Shown here: positions 45,091 through 56,514 of the stretch, one piece after another
How positions within the stretch are numbered: the first letter of the stretch is position 1
How the letters are laid out: every line of letters begins with the position of its first letter
Origin: Rana temporaria
Lineage: Eukaryota; Chordata; Amphibia; Anura; Ranidae
Length of the DNA: 64,000 nt
NCBI RefSeq assembly: GCF_905171775.1
Contig: NC_053495.1
Coordinates: forward strand, 111,613,764 to 111,677,763
Direction: 5' to 3'
The notes under the pieces: model-generated
Databases searched by the model: none
Seen by the model: the letters and a program-made list of their open reading frames with translations, nothing else
Told to the model about the DNA's origin: nothing
Made by a program: the position numbers and the translations under genes

Positions 45091-47043
45091 CAGGGCCGCT
45101 GATAGGGCAGTACAACCAGCCCTGTTGTACTGGGCCTGCCCACCTTCAACTACACAGTGGGGCCCGGGCATCATTACAGTTTGTTACTGCATTTACAAAA
45201 CTCCTCTGCCGCTCCTCCTTGCTTACAGTGGGGGATTATATAATTTTCCTAGAGGGGAGTGCAGGCGCAGCGGAGGGACTATTTCTTTATTTTCGGGCAC
45301 ATGTACATCATGCCGCCCCACTATTTTATTAGTCCTGACTGGCAGAGTGATACAGAGATTCCCCATGTGTCTCCCGGCTGCAATCGTCAAGAGATATGAT
45401 GAAATGAAGTTGTCAGCGGCTGCCAGGGGAGAGCAGGAGGAGATCATGGCTGCAATGGACACAGTGAGTGGAGAATAGAGGATAGAATACTCCCTGTGTC
45501 CTATCATGTATCTCACAGCAAAGCAGATTATCAGCATTACAATTATCACACAGGTAGCACAATAAGCAGGTGCTCTATAATGGTTCTATCATGGCTCTGT
45601 GTCACATTGCTTTTGGGTGCTGACTTTGTTATAGTTGTGCTTTGTTACAGTCATACAGCCATAAGTTAACAAAGTCAGCACTCAAAAGCAATGTGACAGA
45701 GAGCCATGATAGAGTACCTGCTTTTATTGCTTACTGTGCTTCCTGTGTGATTATCATGAAGGAATGATACCGCTCTAAGTGATTATCATAATGCTGATGA
45801 TCATAAGAAACAGTGAGATGCTTTACACTTCCGTTGGGGGAGCATTAAACATGCAACAGAGCTGCATTTTTACTAGAGAAAAAATGTAGTTGCGCTAAAA
45901 ATAATAAACAATACTTATAAAAGTGTCAATGTCCAATTATGTGAACCACAAATGGAGTAGGTTTAATTAAACCACATAGGTAATTGAAAGTCCTATTGGC
46001 AAAGTTATCCAGACAGAAGGTGCAATAGAAATAATCCGCTTGTGAATCAGAACACTCATAAACCACCACCAACAGGAATCACCATAAGGGATGTAGGTTT
46101 ACCAGAAGGCAGGCATAACCAGCTTGCGGCTGTAAAACCTCAGCCCGGGCCTTTGTAAAGGGACTGCAACATATATCGGTACACTTTGGATCCTCCAGGT
46201 AAGCGTTGATGATAGCAGGACCCGGAAAAAACAAGGCTCACAATGGTGAAGTACCGTAGGATAAAGGTTTTTTACTGCTCCCCAAACCAATCCCCTTTAA
46301 CTGCTTCCCGTCCAGCAACGTACCAGTACATCACTGGAGTGGAAGGGTGATATTTTGGTCATCACTACAGCAATGATCAAGATTTCTTTTTTTAGCCCCA
46401 GCAATTCTGCACAAAGTAAAAGTAATCCTAGTGGCTAAGAAGCCCCTGGATTACTTTTACAGACAGTAGAAGGGACCCATCACCACCTTTACTGCTTTTA
46501 AGATGTGACCAGTAGCATCCGGTTCCCGGGACATAGTGAGAGGGATAGATGTTGTTCCTCCCACCGTGTGACGTCAGAAACTGGAAGTGACAAGGATTTT
46601 ATCACTGCTGGTTTTGGGCTCATGTAAAGAACCCATCACCGGCTTGAACAAGCATCTGATCAAACTGATCTTGGTTTGATCAGATGCTTTGGAGGCCAGA
46701 GGACAGATATGGGGTCTAAAAGATCTCATATCTCTCCATAAACAGGACCTGTCAGGGCCCATGCTATCACAAGCAAATGTTCATCAAATGTAAAGATACA
46801 GCGTAAGTTTTTTTTTCTTCATTTGTAATAAAATACAATTTAAAAGAAGTTTAAACTGCCCCCTCTCCTTCGTGCTTATTAATTGCAAACACATTTATTG
46901 GCTCCACACGCATATGTAAATGGCAACAAACCTGCATTTTTTTCAAGCTGGGGGCGGGGCCAGGGGTGGGATCAAGGGCGTGGTTGAAGGGGGCCCCGTC
47001 AGGTAGGCTGTACAGGGCCCCATGATTTCTAACAGCGGCCCTG
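45091..47043. mobile_element. hAT element, non-autonomous
   Basis: The ends CAGGGCCGCTG and CAGCGGCCCTG are perfectly inverse. The 8-bp flanks are CTCAGAGA (45083-45090) and CTCAGGGA (47044-47051), one mismatch. No hAT transposase domain (BED finger or dimerisation motif) is seen in the frames, including the 148-codon frame 45032-45478. Confidence 0.85.
45539..45762. repeat. Hairpin of about 220 bp inside the hAT element
   Basis: The arm with CACACAGGTAGCACAATAAGCAGG...ATCATGGCTCTGTGTCACATTGCTTTTG is repeated in inverse at CAAAAGCAATGTGACAGAGAGCCATGAT...CCTGTGTGAT. The loop is about 40 bases. A small foldback MITE. Confidence 0.85.
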
Positions 47044-47124
47044 CTCAGGGATACCAAGCAGAAGTCCTAACCTCTAAGCCACATGTGAGAGCCCCCCTAC
47101 ACATAAATACTGCATTTATTTGGA

Positions 47125-47740
47125 CATACAGGTGATGGAATTACATTACTCAAGAATTCTTCTTCTTCTTCTTGATTTATTCTGTGATATTTGGTGGTTC
47201 TTTGTGTAGAATAGTGATATTACACTCAAATTTTTGGGAATTACATTTTGATTTTGGATGTTGGTGCACATATCAAATTTTTGGGGCTCAAATTGTGATT
47301 ATTTGGAAATAAAAAAAAGCCCAGAAATTGTGATTCATTTAAAATTTGCATCAGCAATGGTATCGTTTGTGCTTTGTAAAGACACCTGTGTGAGTTTGGG
47401 TAAAGATTATTGTGAGATGGAGAGTAACAAGTGAAAGTGACAAAGAAAAATATATTTTACCAAAACATCAAAACATTCCACATTCTAGTATTCTTAAAAA
47501 CAAAATATTTTATGTAGTAGCAACAATGTTGCAAAGAAAAATGTATTTCAGAGAAAGATACAGTTCATCTTAATTAAAATCAAGATTTCATCAACATTAA
47601 AAGGATTTATTTGTGAAAGTTACAATTATACATCAGACAGGAGGCTCATATCTTATGCATGATCTTTCTTTATTCATGCTCACAGCAGAAAACAACCTTA
47701 GTGAAATGTTATAGAAAAAATGTTTCTTTAAACTGACAAC
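47125..47740. other. AT-rich sequence, no gene
   Basis: Contains a short TTCTTCTTC run at about 47158. No coding or terminal-repeat signal. Confidence 0.5.
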
Positions 47741-47744
47741 CAGA

Positions 47745-48460
47745 AGCTACACCCCCGGCAGCCCTCTAGGTGGGTCTGCCAATCACGAGGTAGTCCAGTC
47801 AGTATATAAAGGCCTGTCCCTATAGGAACCTCCTCTTTCTTTCTGCTCACAGATCAGAACTCAGATAAGTAAATTCATTGAACTCTATAGATTATTTTTA
47901 TATATATATAGATATACGCTTTGTTTCAATTGTAATATCATTAGCTCAATTCCTCTGTGGATTCCTTTTTGATTCGCCCCCCTTCGGGGCGCTATCTATT
48001 TCCACCTTTCTGTACTTGTATATTTTATTTTATTTTTCCTTCTACCTTTATACCGCTCTGTTAAGCTCCATTTTAACAGACCACTTATTACCTGCGTTTT
48101 CTATGGGACCCCGGTCAGCGCGCACCCTCCGCTCTGACCAGTCCCGAATCATTCACTTTCTTCTGCGCGGTCTCGCCTAACATCGCGAGACGTCGGCGCC
48201 ATCGCCATCGGATCCTTCGCGCCTTCTGCTCACCATCAGCGCGCTCTTCCAGACAGGGGGGCGTGTCGCGACCTCTCGTCCTATCAGATCAGGACGGGAG
48301 TTCTCGCGAGACTTCGCCCTCCTCCTCCGTGCTCCGCTCCTCCGTCACGCTCAGCAGTGTGTGAGCGAACGGAGAGGTGGACGGAGCACGGACCCTGCGG
48401 TATCTTTCCTGGGAATTTATTCCCCCTATTACCTATATATTTAGCCTTTATACCCTGATA

Positions 48461-48507
<47 letters not shown>

Positions 48508-48658
48508 TAGATCTGCGCTGCAGCTTCCCCCTTAGTGCTACTGCACTCTTATTAACCTATCTGATTTTTTTTTTTTTTTTTTTTTTCAGCATCCCTAGCC
48601 TTCCTTTAGTCTAGCGCTGTTTTTCACATCTAACAGCACTATTGCCTACAGCTGCAGC
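47745..48658 (+). promoter_or_regulatory. Retroelement-like 5' promoter/leader module
   Basis: GTATATAAAGGCC at 47800-47812 is followed by a pyrimidine-rich TCCTCTTTCTTTCTG start region, and by a CpG-rich tract 48110-48400 with repeated TCGCGAGA motifs (48183-48190, 48304-48311). A short ORF comes after it. The order of TATA, leader and ORF suggests the 5' end of a retrotransposon, possibly DIRS or LTR type, but no defining enzyme follows. A host CpG promoter is the alternative. Confidence 0.35.
48464..48505. repeat. (TA)n microsatellite
   Basis: About 20 TA units. Confidence 0.95.
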
Positions 48659-48814
48659 ATGGCAGAAGGCAGGGACCCCACCAGTATGGACATTCCCATA
48701 GAATTACTAGATCCTTCACAGGACACGCCTGTAGTCATGACTACAGCACAGATCCAACAGCTGATAACTCAGTCTGCAATTGGTTGTGAATGTCACCGGC
48801 GCAAAAGAAAATAA
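48659..48814 (+). pseudogene. Truncated 51-codon ORF after the CpG leader
   Basis: Starts MAEGRDPTSMDIPIELLD, then a Thr/Gln stretch TTAQIQQLITQ and a basic, Cys-containing end (CECHRRKRK) before TAA. Position and composition look like the start of a retrotransposon structural (Gag-like) protein. I do not recognise the family. Sequence after the stop changes character, so the rest of the element seems replaced by another repeat. Confidence 0.35.
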
Positions 48815-48834
48815 ATAAATAAATAAAATGTGAA

Positions 48835-49905
48835 CCGTGATCTGCTGCAGTACTGTGTGCCCTTAGTGGGGGTCAATAGTGCATAAGGAAGAAAAGTGTT
48901 ACTGCGCTGATCTAATTATCCAGAGGTATTAAATCTCTGGGAGTATGGACATAAGTGAAATATCAGGGCCACAATGTACCCAATCTTAAATGTGAATAAC
49001 CTGGATACAAACAATATATAAAAAAATATGAGAAATATATGAGTCATACAAATGTGACACAGTGATTTCAAACTTGAATCGTATATCTAGATCAGTGTGT
49101 CAGCATACAATCCATATGCCACAGTGCTTCTATGAGAAAAATGGATGTTGCTGCTACTGACCAACCAAATAGTGAAAACAATACGAAAGATATTACAAAA
49201 AATATTGTGTATATATGTGTATAAAACTACAATATGCAGTATGCCAACTGCACCGTGAGTTGTCCAATAACCGATATTGGAACAAAATAAATATCAAAAA
49301 AGTGAAATAATTATCAAACAACCATACAAATGTGCAATGTGCTGACTGCACTTAAAAATAGTCCAAATGGCAGGCAATCTTGCGCTTATACAATAGGTTC
49401 CAGCAAACACAAGGTTCAATGTTGGTAGTACTGTGTAGAGGAAAGTGCCGCTATCTCTTCCACCCGACAAAGATGTGCCACCATCACCAATGGTTAAAAT
49501 CAACACTCACCAGACCCCAGATATTATTAGGCTCCAAAGTGGTGTCTTTTCTTTGTCCGTCAGTGGGTGTTGCCTCCTTTTCCCTTTTACAAGGTGTCAT
49601 CAATTCCTCAAAAACAAGGGGCTCATCATGGTGTAGTATATTAAAATATGTATTTATTTAAAAAAGGTAAAAAAATAACACTTACAATATAAAGTGCCTC
49701 TGACCGGCACTGAGTGTCTTTGGCAGTGTCAACCGTTAAAAGCCGCTGACCAGCATTTAAATGGCGTCCTAAGAGGTGTGCTTGCCCCGCTGTGCTCCGC
49801 ATGTATTGCTACAAGGGGTCCGGGCGCGCTGGTGTGCTGCACCCTCTGTGTGCGTGTCCAAACAGCCTCTACGCGTTTCGCTAATTGCGTCGTCAGGAGA
49901 GCTCT
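48835..49905. repeat. Repeat-like tract ending in an ACGCGTTTCGC motif
   Basis: Long non-coding AT-rich tract with recurring GACATAAGTG, ATACAAATGTG(A/C)(A/C) and ACCACATAGG-style phrases. Near the right end stands CTACGCGTTTCGCTAATTGC followed by GTCGTCAGGAGAGCTC. Similar general style at 45880-46300. The family is not recognised. Confidence 0.4.
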
Positions 49906-50758
49906 ACACAAGGGCTCACTAAACGTCCTGATACAGGAAAACAGTTACAAAATATACTCAAGGTGGTATAAAACCCCTTACATTATTAATAAATTTAGCC
50001 CAAACGTCTCTCCCTTGTGCTGGCGATGCGGACTAGAGGCTGGCACTCTCCTCCATATATGGTGGGAATGTTCAGCTATCACGACTTTTTGGAAATCAGT
50101 CCATGATCTCATTGTGTCCATTACCACCTACACCCCAGACTTTACAGCTGGACAGTACCTATTACACCTCTCCTCTCTACCCAATTCAGTCTACAAGAAA
50201 TCTATTATTGTGTTTCTTATCAACGCGGCAAAGCTGTGTATTCCAGTTAAATGGTCGCAAGCAACCCCTCCAAAAATTTCAGAGTGGATACGCAAAGTGG
50301 ATCACATTGCATATATGGAGGAATTGATATCCCATTCTAGAGATTCTTCTAGGAATTTCCGAGATAAATGGGCATGCTGGCACCACTTTGCGGATTCTTC
50401 TGAATACCGTACTTTGTTGGATTCCTGATGAGTCCCGGAATCTGATTAATCTCCTCTGTTGTTCCTATTTTCTATAACTTTGTCAATTTGAATCACACCG
50501 CTTATAATAGGATGGTTTCCTCAACCCTCCCTCTACCTTGCCTTCCCCTACCCCTTCCTTTCCCCCCTAAATACTCGAATTTTATCTTGACTGCTTTGTT
50601 GTGACTATGATGGATCACTAACTTTAAATATTGATCCTTGTTTTATGTTCTTAAATGTAATGTCACTTATTCGACTTATTGCATACATTGTAACAAGATC
50701 GCTTTGTATACTCTTACATGTTTTAAAAACCCAATAAACATATTTGAAAAAAAAAAAA
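49906..50758 (+). mobile_element. 5'-truncated L1-type LINE, 3' end only
   Basis: Codes for the L1 C-terminus, then a 3' UTR with AATAAA at 50734-50739 and poly A at 50747-50759. Starts abruptly at about 49906 after the ACGCGTTTCGC repeat. Confidence 0.85.
49908..50428 (+). pseudogene. L1 ORF2 C-terminal fragment
   Basis: Reads ENSYKIYSRWYKTPYIINK, then CWRCGLEAGTLLHIWWECSAI, a CCHC-like Cys/His segment close to that of the L1 at 21.1-27.8 kb, then helical sequence to TGA at 50426-50428. About 170 codons without a lesion; the upstream part of the open frame belongs to unrelated DNA. Confidence 0.85.
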
Positions 50759-50879
50759 ATTCCACGGATTTGTCCGATGGAAATCCGATTGTGTGTGTAG
50801 CGGGCAGCAATTTTTTTTTTTGCTGGCCCTGCTTTAAATTTAGAGATTAGTCAGAGGATTAGTTACCTCTGACCTATTT

Positions 50880-51820
50880 TGTTTTCAAATTTGGACCTCT
50901 GTTCCAGCCGTGGCTGTACTGCAGGTGACCACTATTGTTGTCTGGGGGTGTCAGTTCCACCCCAGGCCAAGGGTGGCAGCAGTCAGATCCAGGTGTGTTG
51001 GGTATTCTTTCTCAGCGGCTAATCAGTGGGGGTTGATCGCCGCGCTGTGCATGCTGGGGAGGGGTATTTAAGGGACAGACGTCACAGGTTCTGGGTCGTT
51101 GTCATCCGCCCTGGGCAGTTGTCCCACCACCCCTGTGTGTGGCCCTCCTGGCCGGGGATTGTGTGTTCAGAGTTTCCTGGCTCCGGGACCACGTTGGTCT
51201 GGAGTCGTGTCTTGCAGAGCAGGCCCAGTAGTCAGACTGGGTTTGCAGTTACAAAGTGGTCCTGCGCTATCCATCCTAGAGGGAGGAAGCCGCTGAATGA
51301 AGTACCTGTCTGGAGAGCACCCAGCACGAGGCTGGTACACTCAGGGAGGCCTGAACTTCATTCAAGGACACATTACTACTGAAAGGCTGAGCAGTGATCG
51401 CCCGTCAGTTTCCTGCTTTCACAAGTTACTACTTTGAGAAGAGATCCGGGTGCTTAATCCTAAAGTGAGAGGATTCTGGACCGAACGTGTCTCCACCTTT
51501 GGGAAGGTCAGTGGCAGAGACTGTACCGAGATTCCGTGTGGCGCCCTGGCTGCTAGGACTAGTGAGAGAGGACTATCCAGGGGCACACTGCCCACTCTGG
51601 CTAGAGTGGCGACGAGAGTTTATGTCTGGAAGCTTCTTATCACGTTCTACCACTGAACCTATTACCTATACCCTATTTTATCTCTTCAATCCATTGTTCG
51701 TTCTTTTACCACGTTTGGTAAATAAAGCAGAGAAAAAGGAACGCAACGTGTGGACATTGACTTTGTTTCAGCTCTCATCCAGTACCCTAGACGACGGAGA
51801 AATAGAGGTAACATGCCGCC
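50880..51820 (+). mobile_element. Possible solo LTR or LTR-like module
   Basis: A TATTTAAG box (51065-51072) and AATAAAG (51720-51726) stand about 650 bp apart in a GC-moderate, non-coding segment, the promoter/poly-A arrangement of an LTR. I could not fix TG...CA ends or a target duplication, so this is tentative. Confidence 0.3.
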
Positions 51821-51824
51821 CGAA

Positions 51825-52110
51825 TTAAACCAGCAGCTCCTTCGGTGGTAGTGCTACATGTGTTTGAGGCTAAAGTCAGTGAGCCAGTGAGGAGAGAGAG
51901 GGGGCAGCAGAGTTGAGCCCCGGCTCTGTTTCTAAATGGACACAGAGCAGCGGCTTGGCGTCGGTGCCCCCATAGCAACCTCCTTGCTGTGGGGACAGGA
52001 GGGAGGGGCTAGGAGCACCATTAAGGAGGATCTGGGCTGCACTGTGCAAAACCATTTCACAGAGAAGGTAAGCATACCATATTTGTTATTTCTAACCAAA
52101 AAAACAAGAC
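51825..52110. mobile_element. Partial MITE, related to 41062-41563 and inversely to 54830-55010
   Basis: CACTGTGCAAAACCATTTCACAGAGAAGGTAAG matches the right part of 41062-41563. GTGCCCCCATAGCAACCTCCTTGC occurs in inverse at about 54860-54885, with more inverse matches up to 55000. Confidence 0.6.
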
Positions 52111-52112
52111 TT

Positions 52113-52975
52113 TAACCACTTCAGCCCTCAGGGTTTCACCCCCTTAATGACCAGGCTATGTTTTGCGATACGGCGTGCGACACTGTACCCATACAAAATT
52201 TATCATTTTCCCCCACAAATAGAGATTTCTTTTGGTGCTATTTGATCACCTCTGCGGTTTTTATTTTTTGCGCTATCAACATATCCAATAAAATAATATA
52301 AAAAAATCGAATTTCTTCATTAATTTAGGCCAATATGTATTCTGCTACATAATTTTGGGGAAAAAAAATCCCAAAAAGCATATATTGATTGGTTTGCTCA
52401 AAAGTTATTGTATCTACAAACTATGGGATAGATTTATGGCATATTTTTTTAAACTATTAATGGTGGCTATCAGCGATTGTTAGCTGGTCTGCAACATTAC
52501 AGCGGACAAATTGGACACTAAGTGACACTTTTTGGGGACCAGCGACGCTAATACAGTGATCGGTGCTGAAAAAATGCATTCTCACTGTATAAATGACACT
52601 AGCAGGGAAGGGGTTAACACCAGGGGCCATGAAAGGGTGTGCTCCTAGGGAATGATTTCTAACTGTGTGGGGATGGACTGACTGGAGGAAGAGAGAGACA
52701 TCTGTGCTCCTGATTAGCAGGAACACAAGATCTCTCTCTTCCTGTCTGACAGAATTAGTCTGCCTTGTTTACATACTGTAGGTAGACAGCCATTCTGCCT
52801 CTCCAGCAAACAGTCGGCCAACTGATTGGCTCCCGCTGTGTCCAATCACCGGTGCGGGTCGCCGGCGGCGCACATGCCCCAGAGCGAGAAGAGGAAACAA
52901 CGTACAGGTACGTTGTTTCGCATACCTGGGCTGCCCTGCCGCAATATAGCTTTAAAGTGTAACAAAAGGCAAGAT
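52113..52975. mobile_element. TTAA-target MITE, right end degraded
   Basis: Starts TTAACCACTTCAGCCCTCAG and keeps the family order: ACACTGTACCCATAC, AATAGAGATTTCTTTTGG, TGATCACCTCTGCGG. The right GTGGTTAA end is not present. Confidence 0.8.
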
Positions 52976-52979
52976 TTTT

Positions 52980-53655
52980 TTTTTTGTTACATTTTGGATA
53001 GAGTGGAGAGGGATTAGAACACCTCTCAGTTTTTTTTTTCTGTGCCCCTGTTAGGCAAATTTACCCTTTCTATTTGTCCTGTTTGCCATTATCATCGAAA
53101 GTGACCGTAAAATCCCAAATTTTGGGTTTATACCAGAGCAGTAATAGAGGGAAAATCTTCCAATTAGGACACTCAGGGCCGGGACAAGGGATGGGCACGA
53201 GGGATGGCCGCCCTGGGCACAATGATTTATTGCAGGCACATGGGCACGCTGACCCTAACCCTAAGGGAAGGGGGGGCGCAGTTTGGCATCTTTGCCCTGG
53301 GTGCTGGATGGCCTTGTCCTAGCACTTGTTCTGGTCACTTTTGTGTCATACAGAGATTCCCTCTCTTTGGAAAGGATTTCCTATTTTGGCTATGGGACAG
53401 GAAGTGATGGGAATTCTCTGCTATGGGCCACAGATGGCAACAAAAAAAAATGGACAGGAGTTATAACCCCCCCTTACACTGTCCAGAATGAAAAAAGTAG
53501 AACTAAGCAAAAAAAAATTGTATTCATTTTGGATAGAGCAAGTGAGTGATATAACTCCTGTTAGATTTTTTTATTTTTCACCATCTGTGTCCCATTGGGG
53601 GGATTTCCTTTCACTCCTTGTCCCATAGACGGCAAGTGATAATAAATCCCTGCAA
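52980..53655. repeat. Pair of 'TTTTGGATAGAG' repeat units
   Basis: Two related units beginning ATTTTGGATAGAG (about 52992 and 53528). They are separated by sequence with TTCCCTCTCTTTGGAAAGGATTTCC and a 150-bp insert-like GC-rich piece (53175-53326). Units include CCCATTGGGGGGATTT-like phrases. Non-coding. Confidence 0.55.
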
Positions 53656-53659
53656 ATTA

Positions 53660-53865
53660 ACCACTTCAATACTGGGCACTGTTACTCCCTTCCTGCCCAG
53701 GCCATTTTTCAGCTTTCATCACTGTTGAACTTTGAATGACAATTGCACCTTCATGCAACATTGCACCCATACAACATTTTTATTTTGAGACAGATAGAGC
53801 TTTCTTTTGGTGGTATTAAATCACCACTGGGTATTTTTTCTCCATCACTGATGTGTGCTGGCGAG
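53660..53865. mobile_element. TTAA-target MITE, left-end fragment
   Basis: TTAACCACTTCAATACTGGGCAC, then CTTCCTGCCCAGGCCATTTTTCAGC and TTTTGGTGGTATTAAATCACC. Nearly the same opening as 20977. Confidence 0.8.
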
Positions 53866-53869
53866 GCTG

Positions 53870-54035
53870 CACTGATTTGCACAGATAGAATGCACTAAAG
53901 AGGCTACATTGATGGGCACTGATAGGCAGCACTGATGGGTACTGATAGGTTGCACTGATAAGCTGCACTGATGGGACTGCACTGATAATCAGGGCTTTGA
54001 TGATCAGTGCCCTGATTATCAGTGTAAATGTGCCC
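53870..54035. repeat. Minisatellite, GGCACTGATAGGCAGCACTGAT
   Basis: Degenerate tandem units of about 10-22 bases based on GCACTGATGGG/GCACTGATAGG. It ends in a small palindrome around CAGGGCTTTGATGATCAGTGCCCTG. Confidence 0.85.
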
Positions 54036-54220
54036 TTTCAGGATTGCCAGTTACTGCTTCTCCTTTCCTGATGCTGTTACATTGTGTAAGGAAAGGAATG
54101 TTGGTAACCAGGCAGGCAGGTTCTATACACAGCACAGATGCGCTACTTTACAGGCAGACTAAGGGGGACCCCCCCAAGCACTATATTTAATGGAATTTTA
54201 CATTTTTATTGTTTCACTTT

Positions 54221-54330
54221 AAAGCGGAGTTCCATCCAAAAGTGGAACTTCCGCTCATTTATCTCCTTCCCCCTTCCGGTGCCACACATTTGGCACCTTT
54301 GGGAAGGAGCGAATACCTTTCTTTGACAGG
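54221..54330. repeat. Repeat starting AAAGCGGAGTTCCATCC
   Basis: Second copy of the unit at 38963. Shares GGAGTTCCA and TGGAACTTCCGCT and the following CC-rich, TTTGGCA-containing segment. Confidence 0.75.
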
Positions 54331-54403
54331 GAGACCGGACCTTGGCGAATTACTCCAGCAGCTCAGCTCCTTGCTCCTTTTACCGCCACCTGGCCAGTAA
54401 ACT

Positions 54404-54496
54404 CTAAAACATTGAAAAAAACTCTATTAAACATTGACTCATACCTGTATTATACATACATACAGTATGAGTCAATGTTTTAGAGTTTTTTTTAGG
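54404..54496. repeat. Short hairpin
   Basis: TAAAACATTG...AAAAAACTCTATTAAACATTGACTCATAC pairs with GTATGAGTCAATGTTTTAGAGTTTTTT across a loop of about 20 bases. Confidence 0.85.
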
Positions 54497-54829
54497 ACAC
54501 TGTTTTTGTTTTTTTTATTCTTAGTTTATTCACTCACCTTCTATGGTGGTATTGTCCATTTTATAGATGTGGTTTATTTGCACAATCTTTTTTTATATAT
54601 AATTTTGATAATTGAGTATCTAATTCTTTGAGATAGCAGCATTTTTATACACGTTTAATCTTTCACGTAAGAATTTTTTTAAATCTTTTTATGTATGTGT
54701 CTTTGTTTAAATACATACATAGTTTAGTATTTTGATCAATTTTTTTTCACATTTATTTGGAGGCGAGTGCAGATCAATATAATTATACAGATCCCCCTCT
54801 TCTCAGGTTCCCCTTCGATGCTCCTGGCC

Positions 54830-55010
54830 CTTCCTTCCTGTTGAGTGCCCCTACAGCAAACAGCTTGCTATGGGGGCACCCGAGCCAAGCCACAACTCCC
54901 TGTGTCCATTCAGATATGGAGCCACAGCCCGGCCCGCCCCTTTTCTCTGCTCATTGGCTGACTGACTTTGATTGACAACAGCGGGAACCAATGGTGCCCC
55001 ACTGCTGTCT
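54830..55010. repeat. Inverse partner of 51825-52000
   Basis: CTTGCTATGGGGGCACCCGAGCC and the following CTGTGTCCATT, GAGCC and GGCTGACTGACTTTG match 51870-51990 in inverse. No terminal repeats are fixed. Confidence 0.6.
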
Positions 55011-55158
55011 CAGCCAAAGAGGAGGGGAGTCCTGGGCAGTGTAGCTCACCCCCTAAGGAGCCACTAATGAATTTGTTCATTTTTCCCTTTTTGTAACACA
55101 TACAGTCAGGCACACAGCATTTTCTTCACACTTTCATTGGCTTAGAAAACAAGTCTAA

Positions 55159-55408
55159 TGCCCTGTACATACAATTGGGCTTATGCCCGGCCAAATCACA
55201 TCAGAAATTCCGATGGAATTCCATCTGAGAAAAATAAAACATGTTCTATATCTAAACTCTGACGGAATTCCTCTGAATTTCCGAAGAAAAAACTCACATG
55301 GGTCTACACACGGTAGGAATTTCCGATGGAAAACGTCCGTCTGACTTTTTTCATCGGAAATTCCGATTGTGTGTACAAGGCATAAATTCCGATCGTGTGT
55401 ACAAGGCA
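55159..55408. mobile_element. Harbinger-type MITE, TGCCCTGTAC ends
   Basis: TAA duplication at 55156-55158 and 55409-55411. The start TGCCCTGTACATAC is inverse to the end GTGTGTACAAGGCA. The right end is present twice in tandem (AAATTCCGATYGTGTGTACAAGGCAT), so this copy has a duplicated terminus. Confidence 0.85.
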
Positions 55409-55889
55409 TAAGGGTTCTTTAAGGGTATTAATTGGAACAGTGACTTGGATGGGGATAGGAAATATGGGATACCCCTGGTGAACTGCAACTGAAACAACTT
55501 GAGGACTCCTCAGCTGCTAAACTGAATTTACCTAGCTCTAAACTAGGAGGGTGCCACAGCAGCCACATATCAATGATCAATGACTATCCAGGGCCGGCGC
55601 TAGCGCAAGGCAACATTGGCACTTGCCTTACGGCGCCAGCGCCAGCCAGGGGACAGGGCGGAATATCAGTGGCGGCCGCCCGATCGAGTCCTCAGACCAG
55701 CAGCAATCCAGCAGCGCCGCACAGGGTGCAGTTTATCCAGGCGCCACAGAGGTGGAGGCGATCAAGCGCCAGAGCGCACGTTATCCCCCGCCGCAGTATT
55801 TACTTTTTCAAATCCTCCTCCACGATCCACCCAGGTGGCGCAGCTGCACACTGTCCTCTCCTCTCCAGCTGCTGCCCAGGTGGGGTATG

Positions 55890-56395
55890 TCCTGGGGGGG
55901 GGGGGGGGGTGGCCTCTGTACTAATGAAGGGGGGTGACCATGGTTTTTGGAGGGGTCTGTACTAATGGGGGGTGGTTTGTGGGGGGGGGGGGTCTGTACT
56001 AATTGTGGGGGGGTCTGTAATAATGGGGAATGGATTGTGGGGGGGTCTGTAATAATGGGGGTTGGCTTGTGGGGGGGGTCTGTACAAATGGAGGGGGTGG
56101 TTTGTCAGGGGTCTGTACTAATGGAAGGGGGGTCTCTACTAATGGAGGGGGGTGGTTTGTCCTGTGGAGGGGTCTGTACTAATGGGGGGGTGGTTTATGG
56201 GGGGTCTGTACTAATGGAGGCAGGAGGTTTGTCCTGAGGAGGGGTCTGTACTAATGGAGGCGGGAGGTTTGTCCTGAGGGGGGGGTCTGTACTAATGAAG
56301 GGGGGTGGTTGATCCTGTGGGGGGTCTGTACTAATGGGGGGTGGTTTATGGGGGGGGGTCTGTACTAATGGAGGCGGGAGGTTTGCTCACCACAC
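55890..56395. repeat. G-rich minisatellite, GGTCTGTACTAATGGAGG
   Basis: About fifteen units of GGGGTCTGTACTAATGG followed by a variable G-rich spacer with GGTTTGT. Many runs of 4 to 12 G on the + strand. Confidence 0.93.
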
Positions 56396-56514
56396 AGGCC
56401 GGACACACGCCCGCAGAGCCGCCACCGCGATTTACAAGGGTTCAGAAACGGGTAAGGGGGACCTGTTTTAAAGTTTCCTGTTTAAAAAAAAACACCAAAT
56501 CCCTGCAATAATAT

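Larger units (their letters stand above)
45028..47100 (-). mobile_element. tRNA-like SINE split by a hAT element
   Basis: The - strand right part (47100-47052) has GTGGCTTAGAGGTTAGGAC (A-box-like) and CTTGGTATCCCTG. The left part (45090-45060) continues with GAGTGTTTGGGTTTGAATCCC (B-box-like). Removing 45091-47051 gives a continuous unit with normal box spacing. ACACATAAATACTACATTT at 44995 and ACACATAAATACTGCATTT at 47099 flank it as a direct repeat. Confidence 0.65.

Noticed and set aside
45032..45478. 148-codon frame in the hAT element as a transposase
   Set aside because: No BED finger, catalytic or dimerisation motif; it starts outside the element in the SINE.
49694..49905. First part of the 244-codon frame at 49694-50428 as part of the L1 protein
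   Set aside because: The L1-like sequence begins only near 49906; the earlier codons are from the flanking repeat.
53254..53268. CCCTAACCCTAA telomere-like motif
   Set aside because: Only two units; no array.
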